Origin: Amycolatopsis sp. 2-15
GTDB lineage: Bacteria; Actinomycetota; Actinomycetes; Mycobacteriales; Pseudonocardiaceae
Direction of reading: 5' to 3'
Length of the DNA stretch: 64,000 nucleotides
Assembly (NCBI RefSeq): GCF_030285625.1
Contig: NZ_CP127294.1
Location: forward strand, 1,870,001 to 1,934,000
The notes beneath the pieces are model-generated. The model worked only from the letters and a program-made list of their open reading frames with translations. It ran no database searches and was not told the DNA's origin. Numbering within the stretch: the stretch's first letter is position 1; every line of letters starts with the position of its first letter. Shown here in pieces: positions 55,007-64,000 of this stretch. The translations under genes and the position numbers were made by a program.

Positions 55007-56833
55007 ATGCGCGATGCTTCGGTTCGGTCCCTGGCGCGCCCCGTGGGCCCGGCGCATCGTGAACGTGAGGTCATCGCCGCGTTCAGCGAGATCACGACCG
55101 AAGCCATCACCACCACGCGGCTCGAGGATCTGCTGGGCCTGCTCGGCAAGCAGCTGTGCCACCTGCTGGGCGTCACGCGCTGTTCGGTCTACCTGCGCGA
55201 CGGCGACGGCCGGTTCCGCGGCGCTGCCGGCTACTGCGAGAGCGAGGGCGACATCTCGGCCGCCGTGCAGGCGCAGGAGGCCGGCATCCAGGGCGACCGG
55301 TTCAGCCGCGAGGTCATCGAGTCGGCGGCGCCCGTGCTCATCTCCGACGTGCCGCGCGACCCGCGCCCGCACCGTCGCACCATGGAGCACTGGCACGTGC
55401 GCGCGATGCTCGGCGTGCCGCTCGTGTTCGACGGCAAGGTGATCGGTCTGATCTTCGTCGACAACGTGCAGAAGGACCACGTGTACGCCGACGAAGACGT
55501 GGCGCTCGCGGAGCTGTTCGCGCGGCTCGGCGCGTTGTTCCTGCGGCAGGCCATGCTGAACGCACACCTGAAGAAGAAGGCCGCCGAGGTCGTGCGGCAG
55601 AAGAACACCCTGGCGTATCTGGCGGACGTCCACCAGAAGCTGACCAACGCCGTGCTCGACGGCGCGAGCATCCAGACCGTGGTGACGCTGCTCGGTGAGC
55701 TCTCGGCGAAGCCGGTGGTGTTGTACAACGAGGATTTCCAGGTGCTGGCGTGGTCCGCACCTGCGGGCTTGAAGATGACGCAGCCGCCGGAGCTGGCCGC
55801 GCGGATCCGTGAGCTGCCGTCGGTGAAGCAGGCGCTGGCGTCGCTGAGCGCCAGCTGCCCGTCGACGATCGTGCCGCCGACGCCGGCCGTGTGGGTGGGT
55901 CGCCGGCACCTGATGTGCCGGCTGATCATCGAGGGGCAGCCCAGCGGGTACCTCGGGATCGTCGAGGTCGGGCGCGGCCTGGAGGAGCTCGACACGAAGC
56001 TCGCCGAACACGGCGCGACGGTGCTGTCGCTGCAGGTGCTGTCCGAACGGCGCCAGGCGGAGGCCGAGGGGCAGGCGCGCGAGGACTTCCTGTCGGACTT
56101 GCTGCACCGCACCCGTGATGCCGAGCAGCTCGCGCGGCGGGGCCCGCAGTTCGGGGTGAACCTGGCACAGCCGCACGTGCTGGTGCGCTTCGCGTTGGAC
56201 AACGCGAGCCAGAACGTGAGCGTTTCGGTGGGGCGGAAGCTGGTGATCCGGTCTCTGGCCACGGTTTTGTCGGTGTCCGAACCGGCCGCGGTGAGTTTGC
56301 CGGGTGCGGTGGTCGCGCTGCTGTCGCTTCCCGACGGCTCCGAACCTCGGGACTTGCGCGCCGCGGTCGACGAGGTGCGCCTGGCCGTCGGCCCCCGGCT
56401 GCGGGTGCGGACCGCGGTGATCTCCGGCGTGTGCCGTTCTCCGGAGGATTTCCCCTTGGCGCACCGGGAATTGCGGGAGATCGACGAGCTGGCCACGTCG
56501 TTCGGCTGGTCCGGCGGCGTGGTGACGGTGACCGAGCTGGGGCTGTTCCGGCTGGTCGCGTCCAGCGGCCGGGTCAAGGAGGCGGTGCAGTTCGCGCACG
56601 AGACGATCCGGCCGTTGCGCGACGCGGACCCTTCGTTGCTGGAGACCTGGCGGGCTTTCGTCGCCGCGGAGGGGCGCGTTCAGGGCACGGCGTCGGAGCT
56701 GGGCGTGCACGAGAACACGATCCGCTACCGGCTGGGGAAGATCGGGAAGCTGATCGGGCAGGATCCGGGTGCCTTGGATTGTCTGCTCCAGTCGCGGATT
56801 GCTTTTCAGATTCTGGATCTGGCTGGTTGGTGA
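55007..56833 (+). CDS. GAF domain PucR/CdaR-type transcriptional regulator
   Basis: 608 residues from ATG 55007 (MRDASVRSLA) behind GAAGGCGG; GTG 54992 is possible. Residues about 20-190 form a GAF sensor (LEDLLGLLGKQLCHLLGVTR, CSVYLRDGDGRFRGAAGY), then a CdaR GGDEF-like region, and the C-terminal PucR helix-turn-helix TASELGVHENTIRYRLGKIG (about 560-590). PucR-type regulators activate catabolic genes in response to small ligands. It follows ribBA by 48 bases on the same strand, so it probably controls the whole cluster and itself. Confidence 0.92.
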   Translation: MRDASVRSLARPVGPAHREREVIAAFSEITTEAITTTRLEDLLGLLGKQLCHLLGVTRCSVYLRDGDGRFRGAAGYCESEGDISAAVQAQEAGIQGDRFSREVIESAAPVLISDVPRDPRPHRRTMEHWHVRAMLGVPLVFDGKVIGLIFVDNVQKDHVYADEDVALAELFARLGALFLRQAMLNAHLKKKAAEVVRQKNTLAYLADVHQKLTNAVLDGASIQTVVTLLGELSAKPVVLYNEDFQVLAWSAPAGLKMTQPPELAARIRELPSVKQALASLSASCPSTIVPPTPAVWVGRRHLMCRLIIEGQPSGYLGIVEVGRGLEELDTKLAEHGATVLSLQVLSERRQAEAEGQAREDFLSDLLHRTRDAEQLARRGPQFGVNLAQPHVLVRFALDNASQNVSVSVGRKLVIRSLATVLSVSEPAAVSLPGAVVALLSLPDGSEPRDLRAAVDEVRLAVGPRLRVRTAVISGVCRSPEDFPLAHRELREIDELATSFGWSGGVVTVTELGLFRLVASSGRVKEAVQFAHETIRPLRDADPSLLETWRAFVAAEGRVQGTASELGVHENTIRYRLGKIGKLIGQDPGALDCLLQSRIAFQILDLAGW

Positions 56834-57070
56834 TCTGGTTTTTGCCGGATGCCGGGCACCGGCCTCAGCTCAGTGCGCCTGGCCAGCGATCTCTTTCGCG
56901 GCCGCCGGCGGGTTGTAGTTCACGTGCACCACGCCGCCGGGGTCGAGGCGGACGGTGTTCGCGCTACCACCTTCCGTAGGGTTGCGCGCGGGGCGGGACC
57001 GGGGTGATCGGCCGTCGAACCCCAGACCCCAGAACCGATCCCGGCCCCGCGCGAAGCACCCGGGCCGAGC

Positions 57071-57709
57071 TCAGCAGCGGCCCAGCATGTCCGTCAGCGC
57101 GGACTTCTCGGCGGAGTTCACGGTCAGGTTGAACTTCGACTTCACCGCGACCCACATGCGGGCGTAGGTGCACCAGTAGCCCGTGGACGGCGGCTTCCAC
57201 TGGTCCGGCGACTTGTCGCCCTTCTCCTGGTTGACGTTGTCCGTCACGGCGATCAGCTGCGGGTCGGACAGGTCGTTGGCGTAGGCCTGGCGCTGCGCCG
57301 TGGTCCACGACGAAGCACCGGTGCGCCAAGCGTCGGCCAGCGGCACGACGTGGTCGATGTCCACATCGGACGCCGCGGTCCAGGTCGCGCCGTCGTAGGG
57401 CGAAACCCACTTGCCCGAGGTGGCGGTGCAGCTGGAGTTGGTGACGACGTTCGTGCCGTCGCGCTTGAGCACGACCTCACGGGTGTCGCAGTTGTCGCCC
57501 TGCTGGATCCAGTGCGGGAACTTGTCGCGACTGTAGCCGGTCAGCGAGCCGTCGGCCTTCACGGTGAGGCCGGCGAGCTCGCTCTTGGCCGTCGTGGCCG
57601 ACGGGATGCCGGGCGGGGTCGCGTCGGCGATGCCGACCATCGTGCCGCCGAGCAGCGTCACGCCGACGAGAACGGTCAAGGAGTTACGGACACTACGCGC
57701 TGTGGGCAT
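57071..57709 (-). CDS. Secreted HNH endonuclease (DUF1524/GmrSD-like)
   Basis: 212 residues from ATG 57709 behind GGAGGCAGC. A signal peptide (RSVRNSLTVLVGVTLLGGTM) ends near IADA|TPPG. The HNH nuclease core is VDIDHVVPLADAWRTGAS with a His and Asp typical of the DUF1524/GmrSD C-terminal fold, followed by LSDPQLIAVTDNVNQEKGDK and SPDQWKPP. Secreted members degrade DNA for nutrients or defence. The 237 bases before it (56834-57070) hold no gene; a minus-strand frame ending at 56870 (NTVRLDPGGVVHVNYNPPAA) may be a remnant. Confidence 0.88.
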   Translation of the reverse strand: MPTARSVRNSLTVLVGVTLLGGTMVGIADATPPGIPSATTAKSELAGLTVKADGSLTGYSRDKFPHWIQQGDNCDTREVVLKRDGTNVVTNSSCTATSGKWVSPYDGATWTAASDVDIDHVVPLADAWRTGASSWTTAQRQAYANDLSDPQLIAVTDNVNQEKGDKSPDQWKPPSTGYWCTYARMWVAVKSKFNLTVNSAEKSALTDMLGRC

Positions 57710-57856
57710 TTTGCTGCCTCCGTGTCGAATGTGGGACTGATTCACCTTCGACCACGGAAGTGGCGCAAGCAACACTTACGGGTGACATGTAACAGACCTT
57801 CAGTGAACAGGAAGTGCTGTTAGGCCACCTGGCGCAGAACTATCGGATGAAACCGG

Positions 57857-59889
<2,033 letters not shown>

Positions 59890-59902
59890 GGTCTTCGCTG
59901 AG

Positions 59903-59934
59903 CTGACGGGCGTTCTCGAGGGAACGCCCGTCAG
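59903..59934 (+). terminator. Terminator of purA
   Basis: 13-bp arms CTGACGGGCGTTC and GAACGCCCGTCAG with a 6-base loop, 13 bases after the purA stop. Confidence 0.85.
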
Positions 59935-59966
59935 CCCAGGCCCGTCCGGTTGGTGAAGATGCGGGC

Positions 59967-60500
59967 ATGGAGAACCTCACGCTGGTCGGAGTCCTCGCCG
60001 GCTCGCTCGGCCTGACCGCGCTCGCGCGGCGCTACAACGTGTCGGCGCCGCTGCTGATCGTCGTGGTCGCGCTGGGGGTCGCGCTGATCCCCGGCGTGCC
60101 ACGCATCGAGCTGAAGCCCGAGCTGATCCTCACGGTGGTGCTGCCGCCGCTGCTCTACTCGACGTCGCTTGACAGCTCGCTCACGCACTTCCGTGCCAAC
60201 CTGCGCCCGATCATCGGGCTGGGGGTGGTGGTGGGGGTGGTCACGGCCGTGGTCGTCGCGTTCGTGGTGCACCTGCTGCTGCCCGACCTGCCGTGGGCGT
60301 CGGCGCTGGTGCTCGGGGCAGTGGTGGCGCCGCCGGATGCCGTGACGGCCGTGGCGATCGGGCGCAAGCTCGGCCTGCCGCGCGGGATCATGACCGTGCT
60401 GACCGGCGAAAGCCTGGTCAACGACGCCGCCGCGCTCACGCTGTACAAAGTGCGCCGCCTCTGCCTCCGGGTTGATCCCGGGTCTATCCCAGTTCCTTGA
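59967..60500 (+). pseudogene. Truncated CPA1/NhaP-type Na+/H+ antiporter
   Basis: ATG 59967 starts a typical antiporter N-terminus: LGLTALARRYNVSAPLLIVV, VLPPLLYSTSLDSSLTHFRA, VAPPDAVTAVAIGRKLGLPR and TGESLVNDAAALTLYKV, including the conserved ESLVNDA. After about 160 residues the sequence stops matching (VRRLCLRVDPGSIPVP) and ends, where whole proteins need over 500. The 3' part is replaced by the convergent amino-acid permease gene, whose stop is at 60484. A deletion has joined the two; the product should not transport. Confidence 0.85.
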
Positions 60501-62028
60501 GCTCCCGTTCGACAGCCGCCAGTTCTGCCGCGGAGCCCTGCACCTTCGGGCCCGTGAACCACTTGCGTGCCGAGACCACCCACCACAGCGCCGCGCCGCC
60601 GAGCACGATCAGGAACGCGATCGGCGTGTAGTTGAACGAGTCGACCGTGATCGGCGAGCCCTGCGGCAGCATGAACAGCACGAAGATCACCACGACCCAC
60701 GCCGTCGCGACGATGCCGATCGGCTTGCCCCAGCGCCCGAGGTTCCACGGCCCCTTCTCGAAGCTGTCACCGCGGCGCACCCGCAGGAACACGGGGATCA
60801 CGTACGCCACGTACAGCCCGACGGTCGCGATCGACGTGACGGCCGCGTACGCCGTGGCGCTCCACAGGTACGGCAGCGCCAGGATCAGCGCGCCGCCCGC
60901 AGCCAGCCACACGGCGTTGGTCGGCGTCTGCGTGCGCTTGTTGATGCGGTGCCAGATCTTCGAGCCGGGAATGGCGCCGTCGCGGGCGAAGGCGTAGATC
61001 ATCCGCGAGTTGGCCGTCACGGAGGCCATGCCGCAGAAAAGCTGCGCGCCGATGCAGATCAGCAGCAGGAACTTGCCGGTGACCGCGCCGGTGGCGTCGA
61101 TGAAGATCTGCGCCGGCGGCACACCCGTGGCCGAGTTGACGGCGCCGTCGTAGTCCTGGATGGCGAACGTGAGCCCGATCAGCAGCACCCACCCCGCGAC
61201 GAGCGACACGAGGATCGAGTTGATGATCCCGCGCGGCCCGGCCTTCGCGGCGTTCTTGGTCTCCTCCGTCATGTGCGCCGACGCGTCGTAGCCGGTGAGC
61301 GTGTATTGCGCCAGCAGCAACCCGAGCGCGAACACGTACACCGACGAGCTCCACCCCGTCTCGTTGGCGAAGTGCCCGAACACGAACGACGCCTCCTGGT
61401 GCTTCGCCGGCACGAACACGAGCACGCCCACGATCACCAGCACCCCGATCAGGTGCCACCACACGCTTACGCTGTTGAGGATCGCCACCACGCGCACGCC
61501 GAACGTGTTCAGCGCCCCGTGGACGACGAGGATGATCGCCAGCAGCAGGATCGTGTGCCCCGGCGTCGCGGAGTAGCCCCACTGCAGGTCGAGGAACGCG
61601 TTCAGGAACAGCGCCGCCCCGAAGTCGATGCCCGCCGTCACGGCGATCTGGCCGATCAGGTTGAACCACCCGGTGAACCACGACCACGCCGGCCCGTTGC
61701 GCGTGGCCAGCTTCGCGGCCCAGTAGTACAGACCACCGGCCGTCGGGTAGCTGGAGCACACCTCCGCCATGCCGAGCCCCACGAGGATCACGAAGAGGCC
61801 GACGAGCGGCCACCCCCAGATCATCGCCACGGGCCCGCCGGTCTTCATGCCGAAGCCGTACAGCGTCAGACATCCGGACAGGATCGAGATGATCGTGAAC
61901 GACACCGCGAAGTTCGAGAACGACGACATCGTGCGCTTGAGCTCCTGCGCATACCCCAGCGCGTGCAGCCGGGCGCTGTCGTCGTCGTGGTGGTCGGGTT
62001 CGGCGGCCTGCTGGTCGGAGACATCCAT
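60484..62028 (-). CDS. APC-superfamily amino acid permease
   Basis: 514 residues from ATG 62028 behind GGTGGGG (GTG 62040 also possible). Twelve to thirteen membrane segments with LKRTMSSFSNFAVSFTIISI, SSYPTAGGLYYWAAKLATRN, TGYDASAHMTEETKNAAKAG and CGMASVTANSRMIYAFARDG, all hallmarks of the amino-acid/choline/GABA permease (ACT) group. Imports an amino acid, GABA or amine with a cation; which one cannot be said. It overlaps the truncated antiporter by 17 bases. Confidence 0.93.
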   Translation of the reverse strand: MDVSDQQAAEPDHHDDDSARLHALGYAQELKRTMSSFSNFAVSFTIISILSGCLTLYGFGMKTGGPVAMIWGWPLVGLFVILVGLGMAEVCSSYPTAGGLYYWAAKLATRNGPAWSWFTGWFNLIGQIAVTAGIDFGAALFLNAFLDLQWGYSATPGHTILLLAIILVVHGALNTFGVRVVAILNSVSVWWHLIGVLVIVGVLVFVPAKHQEASFVFGHFANETGWSSSVYVFALGLLLAQYTLTGYDASAHMTEETKNAAKAGPRGIINSILVSLVAGWVLLIGLTFAIQDYDGAVNSATGVPPAQIFIDATGAVTGKFLLLICIGAQLFCGMASVTANSRMIYAFARDGAIPGSKIWHRINKRTQTPTNAVWLAAGGALILALPYLWSATAYAAVTSIATVGLYVAYVIPVFLRVRRGDSFEKGPWNLGRWGKPIGIVATAWVVVIFVLFMLPQGSPITVDSFNYTPIAFLIVLGGAALWWVVSARKWFTGPKVQGSAAELAAVERELKELG

Positions 62029-62165
62029 CGGGCACCCCACCTGAAAGGTATGTGGACAGACCTTTGAAGTTCCGGAGAAGCTAGCCCGGCGCGTCGACGA
62101 GTGTCAAGATTCCGTCAGGAACCCCGGCGAGGACCACCGGTCTGGTCCACTCACGTGAGCGCTCG

Positions 62166-63146
62166 CTACCCCACCAACTCCCCTCCGAGCCACCGGGTCA
62201 GCGGCCACGCACCTTCAGAGGTGTTTGAAACAACCGTGAACACCAGCCCGTCGGACGGGCGCGAGACGCTGCGGAACGAGACGCCGTAGTCGTAGCCCTC
62301 CAGCATCACCGTGTGGGCGTCGGAGGGGAGCCAGAAGCCGAGGCCGTACCGGTGACCTTCGCGGGTGTCGGTCTCCGGGCTTCGGACGGCGGTCATGCGG
62401 GCGACCCACTCCGCCGGGACGATCCGCCCGGTGTGGAGCGCGCGCCAGAATGCCGCGAAATCACCTGTCGTGGAATAGCTCCCGCCGTCGCCGCTGCCCA
62501 CCACGGGCAGGCTGAAGACGTTGGTACGGCCGTCTTCCAGATGGCCGGTGGCGGTGTCGCCGGGTAGGGCGTCCGAGCGCAGGAAGCCCGTGTGGGCCAT
62601 GCCGGCCGGGTCGGTCACGCGCGCGCGCACCAGGTCGGCGAATGGTCCACCGGCGGCCCGTTCGGCCAGCAGGGCCAGCACCGCGAACCCGCCGTTGTTG
62701 TACTCGAACCGCGAGCCCGGCGGAAACCGTTGCGGAAAACCGTCCAGCGCGGGCAAATACGCCGCCGCCGACGTGAACGACTGCGGTTGCGGCGGCGGCT
62801 CCGCGTCTTCGTCGCAGTAGTCGCCGATGCCCGAGCGGTGGGACAGCAGGTGTTCCACCGTCACCTCGTGGTCGATCAACGGCAGATCCGCGCCCAGCAA
62901 AGAGCGCGCCCGGGTGCCCAAGGTGAGCAAGCCCTCGACGATCAGGCTCACCACCACAAGAGCGGTGAACCCCTTGGTGCCACTGGCGATCGCGAACCGG
63001 GTGTCCACTGTGTTCGGTACGCCGTACCCGCGGTGCGCCAAGCCGTACGCACGCGCGAGCACCGATTCGTCACCGCGGCTGACCGACACGACCCCGGAAA
63101 ATCCGGTGTCGCGCGCCAGCCGGTCGATTGCCTCCCCAAGAACCAT
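62166..63146 (-). CDS. Serine hydrolase, class C beta-lactamase-like
   Basis: 326 residues from ATG 63146; a TTG or GTG slightly upstream (63176, 63170) is possible. The S-x-x-K motif is FAIASGTKGF (Ser55, Lys58), the Y-x-N motif EYNNGG (Tyr149, Asn151), and a late HTVMLEGYDYGVSF stands for the third K/H-T-G-like motif. Without a signal peptide it should be cytoplasmic and is more likely an esterase or peptidase than a resistance enzyme. Confidence 0.88.
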   Translation of the reverse strand: MVLGEAIDRLARDTGFSGVVSVSRGDESVLARAYGLAHRGYGVPNTVDTRFAIASGTKGFTALVVVSLIVEGLLTLGTRARSLLGADLPLIDHEVTVEHLLSHRSGIGDYCDEDAEPPPQPQSFTSAAAYLPALDGFPQRFPPGSRFEYNNGGFAVLALLAERAAGGPFADLVRARVTDPAGMAHTGFLRSDALPGDTATGHLEDGRTNVFSLPVVGSGDGGSYSTTGDFAAFWRALHTGRIVPAEWVARMTAVRSPETDTREGHRYGLGFWLPSDAHTVMLEGYDYGVSFRSVSRPSDGLVFTVVSNTSEGAWPLTRWLGGELVG

Positions 63147-63182
63147 GCCGGCAACACTAGGAACCGGCACCGACAAAAAACA

Positions 63183-63216
63183 GCAGGCCCGTCCACCAAC
63201 GGGTGAACGGGCCTGC
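63183..63216 (-). terminator. Terminator of the glycerophosphodiesterase gene
   Basis: 10-bp arms GCAGGCCCGT and ACGGGCCTGC, with an inner CACC/GGTG stem, read on the minus strand 25 bases after the stop at 63242 and followed by a run of T (TTTTTT). Strong rho-independent type terminator. Confidence 0.9.
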
Positions 63217-63241
63217 GGAAAGCCTTACTGCAAAAGAAAAC

Positions 63242-64000
63242 TCAGTGACCCAGGAAATCGTGCAGCGACTCCAGCGCGGTGTCCGCCTGGTCGGCGAAGA
63301 AGCCGTCCACGCCGGCCTTGAAGAATGCCGCCTCCTCCGCGAACACGTCGCCGAACGCCGTCGGGCTGGCCGACGATCGCAGGTTCGCCGGCAGGAACGG
63401 GTTCTCGTTGCGGAAGGTGTACGGCTGCACCTTGAGGCCAACGCGGTGCGCGTCCGCGACCAGCGAGGTCGGCTTGCTCAGGTTGCCGGCCGTGTCGAGC
63501 GGGATGACCTGCGCCTTGTCCGGCCCGAGGTACTTCGCGTACTTCGCGACCTCACGCAGCCCGGCCGGCGTGACGATGTCGGCGTACGTGCGCTTGTCCC
63601 CGGCGGCCACGAAGTCGGCCGGCGCGCCGGAGGCCTCGGTCAGCTGAAGCAGCGGCACCCGCACCTGCTTGTGCAGCTCCTTGAGGTTCGCCACCTCGAA
63701 CGACTGGATGATCACCGGCGCGTCGGCGCGGTTGAGGCCGTTGCGGTTGAGGAACGCGACGAGCTTCGGCTCGGTCGGGTTGCCGATCGAGGAGAAGTAC
63801 GTGGAGTGCTTCACCTCGGGGTAGGTGCCCAGCGTGCGGTGCAGCTCCTTGCCAAGCCGACGCGTGAGGTCGATGACCTCCTGGTACGTCGCGATCTGGT
63901 AGCGGCCGTTGTAGAGCTGGTTGTTCGGGCGGTTCTCCGGGATCCGCTCCTTCGCGCGCAGCGTCTTGAGCTCCGCGAGCGTGAAGTCCTCGGTGAACCA
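63242..64000 (-). CDS. Glycerophosphodiester phosphodiesterase, C-terminal part
   Basis: The open frame runs out of the right edge of the window; 252 residues are seen. FTEDFTLAELKTLRAKERIP at the visible N-terminal side, EVIDLTRRLGKELHRTLGTY, PVIIQSFEVANLKELHKQVR and VGLKVQPYTFRNENPFLPAN with ADQADTALESL are the order of a GlpQ-type glycerophosphodiester phosphodiesterase (GDPD TIM barrel). The missing N-terminus should hold the catalytic histidines and a signal peptide, since GlpQ-type members are usually exported. It hydrolyses deacylated phospholipids to glycerol-3-phosphate and an alcohol. Confidence 0.9.
   Translation of the reverse strand, partial: WFTEDFTLAELKTLRAKERIPENRPNNQLYNGRYQIATYQEVIDLTRRLGKELHRTLGTYPEVKHSTYFSSIGNPTEPKLVAFLNRNGLNRADAPVIIQSFEVANLKELHKQVRVPLLQLTEASGAPADFVAAGDKRTYADIVTPAGLREVAKYAKYLGPDKAQVIPLDTAGNLSKPTSLVADAHRVGLKVQPYTFRNENPFLPANLRSSASPTAFGDVFAEEAAFFKAGVDGFFADQADTALESLHDFLGH

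Noticed and set aside
62166..63146. Beta-lactam resistance enzyme
   Set aside because: No signal peptide, weak third motif and no resistance genes around; more likely an esterase or peptidase.

Overview
The window is very GC-rich, uses GTG starts freely, has long runs of genes that overlap by 4 bases (ATGA/GTGA), and carries F420-type and luciferase-like oxidoreductases, XRE/DUF397 pairs, a DasR-type operator and a mycobacterium-like purA-fba neighbourhood. It is chromosomal DNA of an actinomycete, most likely of the Pseudonocardiaceae (Amycolatopsis-like); the genus is an inference. No rRNA, tRNA, CRISPR array, prophage or plasmid backbone was seen.

Layout. 1-4.9 kb: Asp23/Gls24 envelope-stress proteins, a DUF2784 membrane protein, a SpoU/TrmH RNA methyltransferase, an Ala/Pro-rich secreted protein, a GH76 mannanase-like enzyme and a broken transposase. 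4.9-12.1 kb: a sugar-uptake locus with two tandem LacI-type proteins (one without its DNA-binding domain), a double operator inside a perfect 28-bp palindrome, a lipoprotein binding protein, permease, ATPase, a PfkB kinase with a frameshift, a P-loop kinase and an SDR. 12.4-23.9 kb: VOC protein, two DedA proteins, a MarR-MFS-YceI operon in which the MFS protein carries beta-sandwich repeats, a broken F420/PPOX enzyme, a GlcD-type oxidase, nagA with a dre site, and an ECF sigma factor. 24-31.3 kb: a BVMO / putative diiron protein / ferredoxin-reductase operon, an SDR-PPOX operon, an aldo-keto reductase and an LLM oxidoreductase. 31.4-43.1 kb: fba, DUF3151, XRE-DUF397, a diguanylate cyclase, an MFS exporter, a large FAD protein and two lipoproteins. 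43.1-44.1 kb is a decayed stretch. 44.3-56.8 kb is the main accessory locus. 57-64 kb: secreted HNH nuclease, an Rv0358-like protein, purA, a truncated antiporter, an amino-acid permease, a serine hydrolase and a glycerophosphodiesterase.

The 44.3-56.8 kb locus is the best candidate for an undescribed system. It combines an ACAD10/11-type acyl-CoA dehydrogenase, an APH-type kinase, an acyl-CoA ligase, an SDR and an alpha/beta hydrolase, parts that match the known bacterial levulinate (lva) and mammalian ACAD10/11 route for 4-hydroxyacyl-CoA, with three luciferase-like monooxygenases, a flavin reductase, a bifunctional RibBA and a GAF-PucR regulator. A reasonable model is flavin-dependent oxygenation of a ketone or ring substrate, hydrolysis to a hydroxyacid, CoA activation, phosphorylation and phosphate elimination, with its own flavin supply.

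A second striking feature is a dispersed intergenic element: four copies share one rigid geometry (two DnaA-box-like nonamers facing each other, then exactly 30 bases, TTGTCG, exactly 11 bases, TAGAMT, then a C-run/G-run hairpin), and a fifth is a diverged copy. Three of the four rigid copies lie between convergent genes, and a transposase remnant splits one of them. Several otherwise intact genes carry single-base losses in G/C runs, which means either recent decay or sequence errors.
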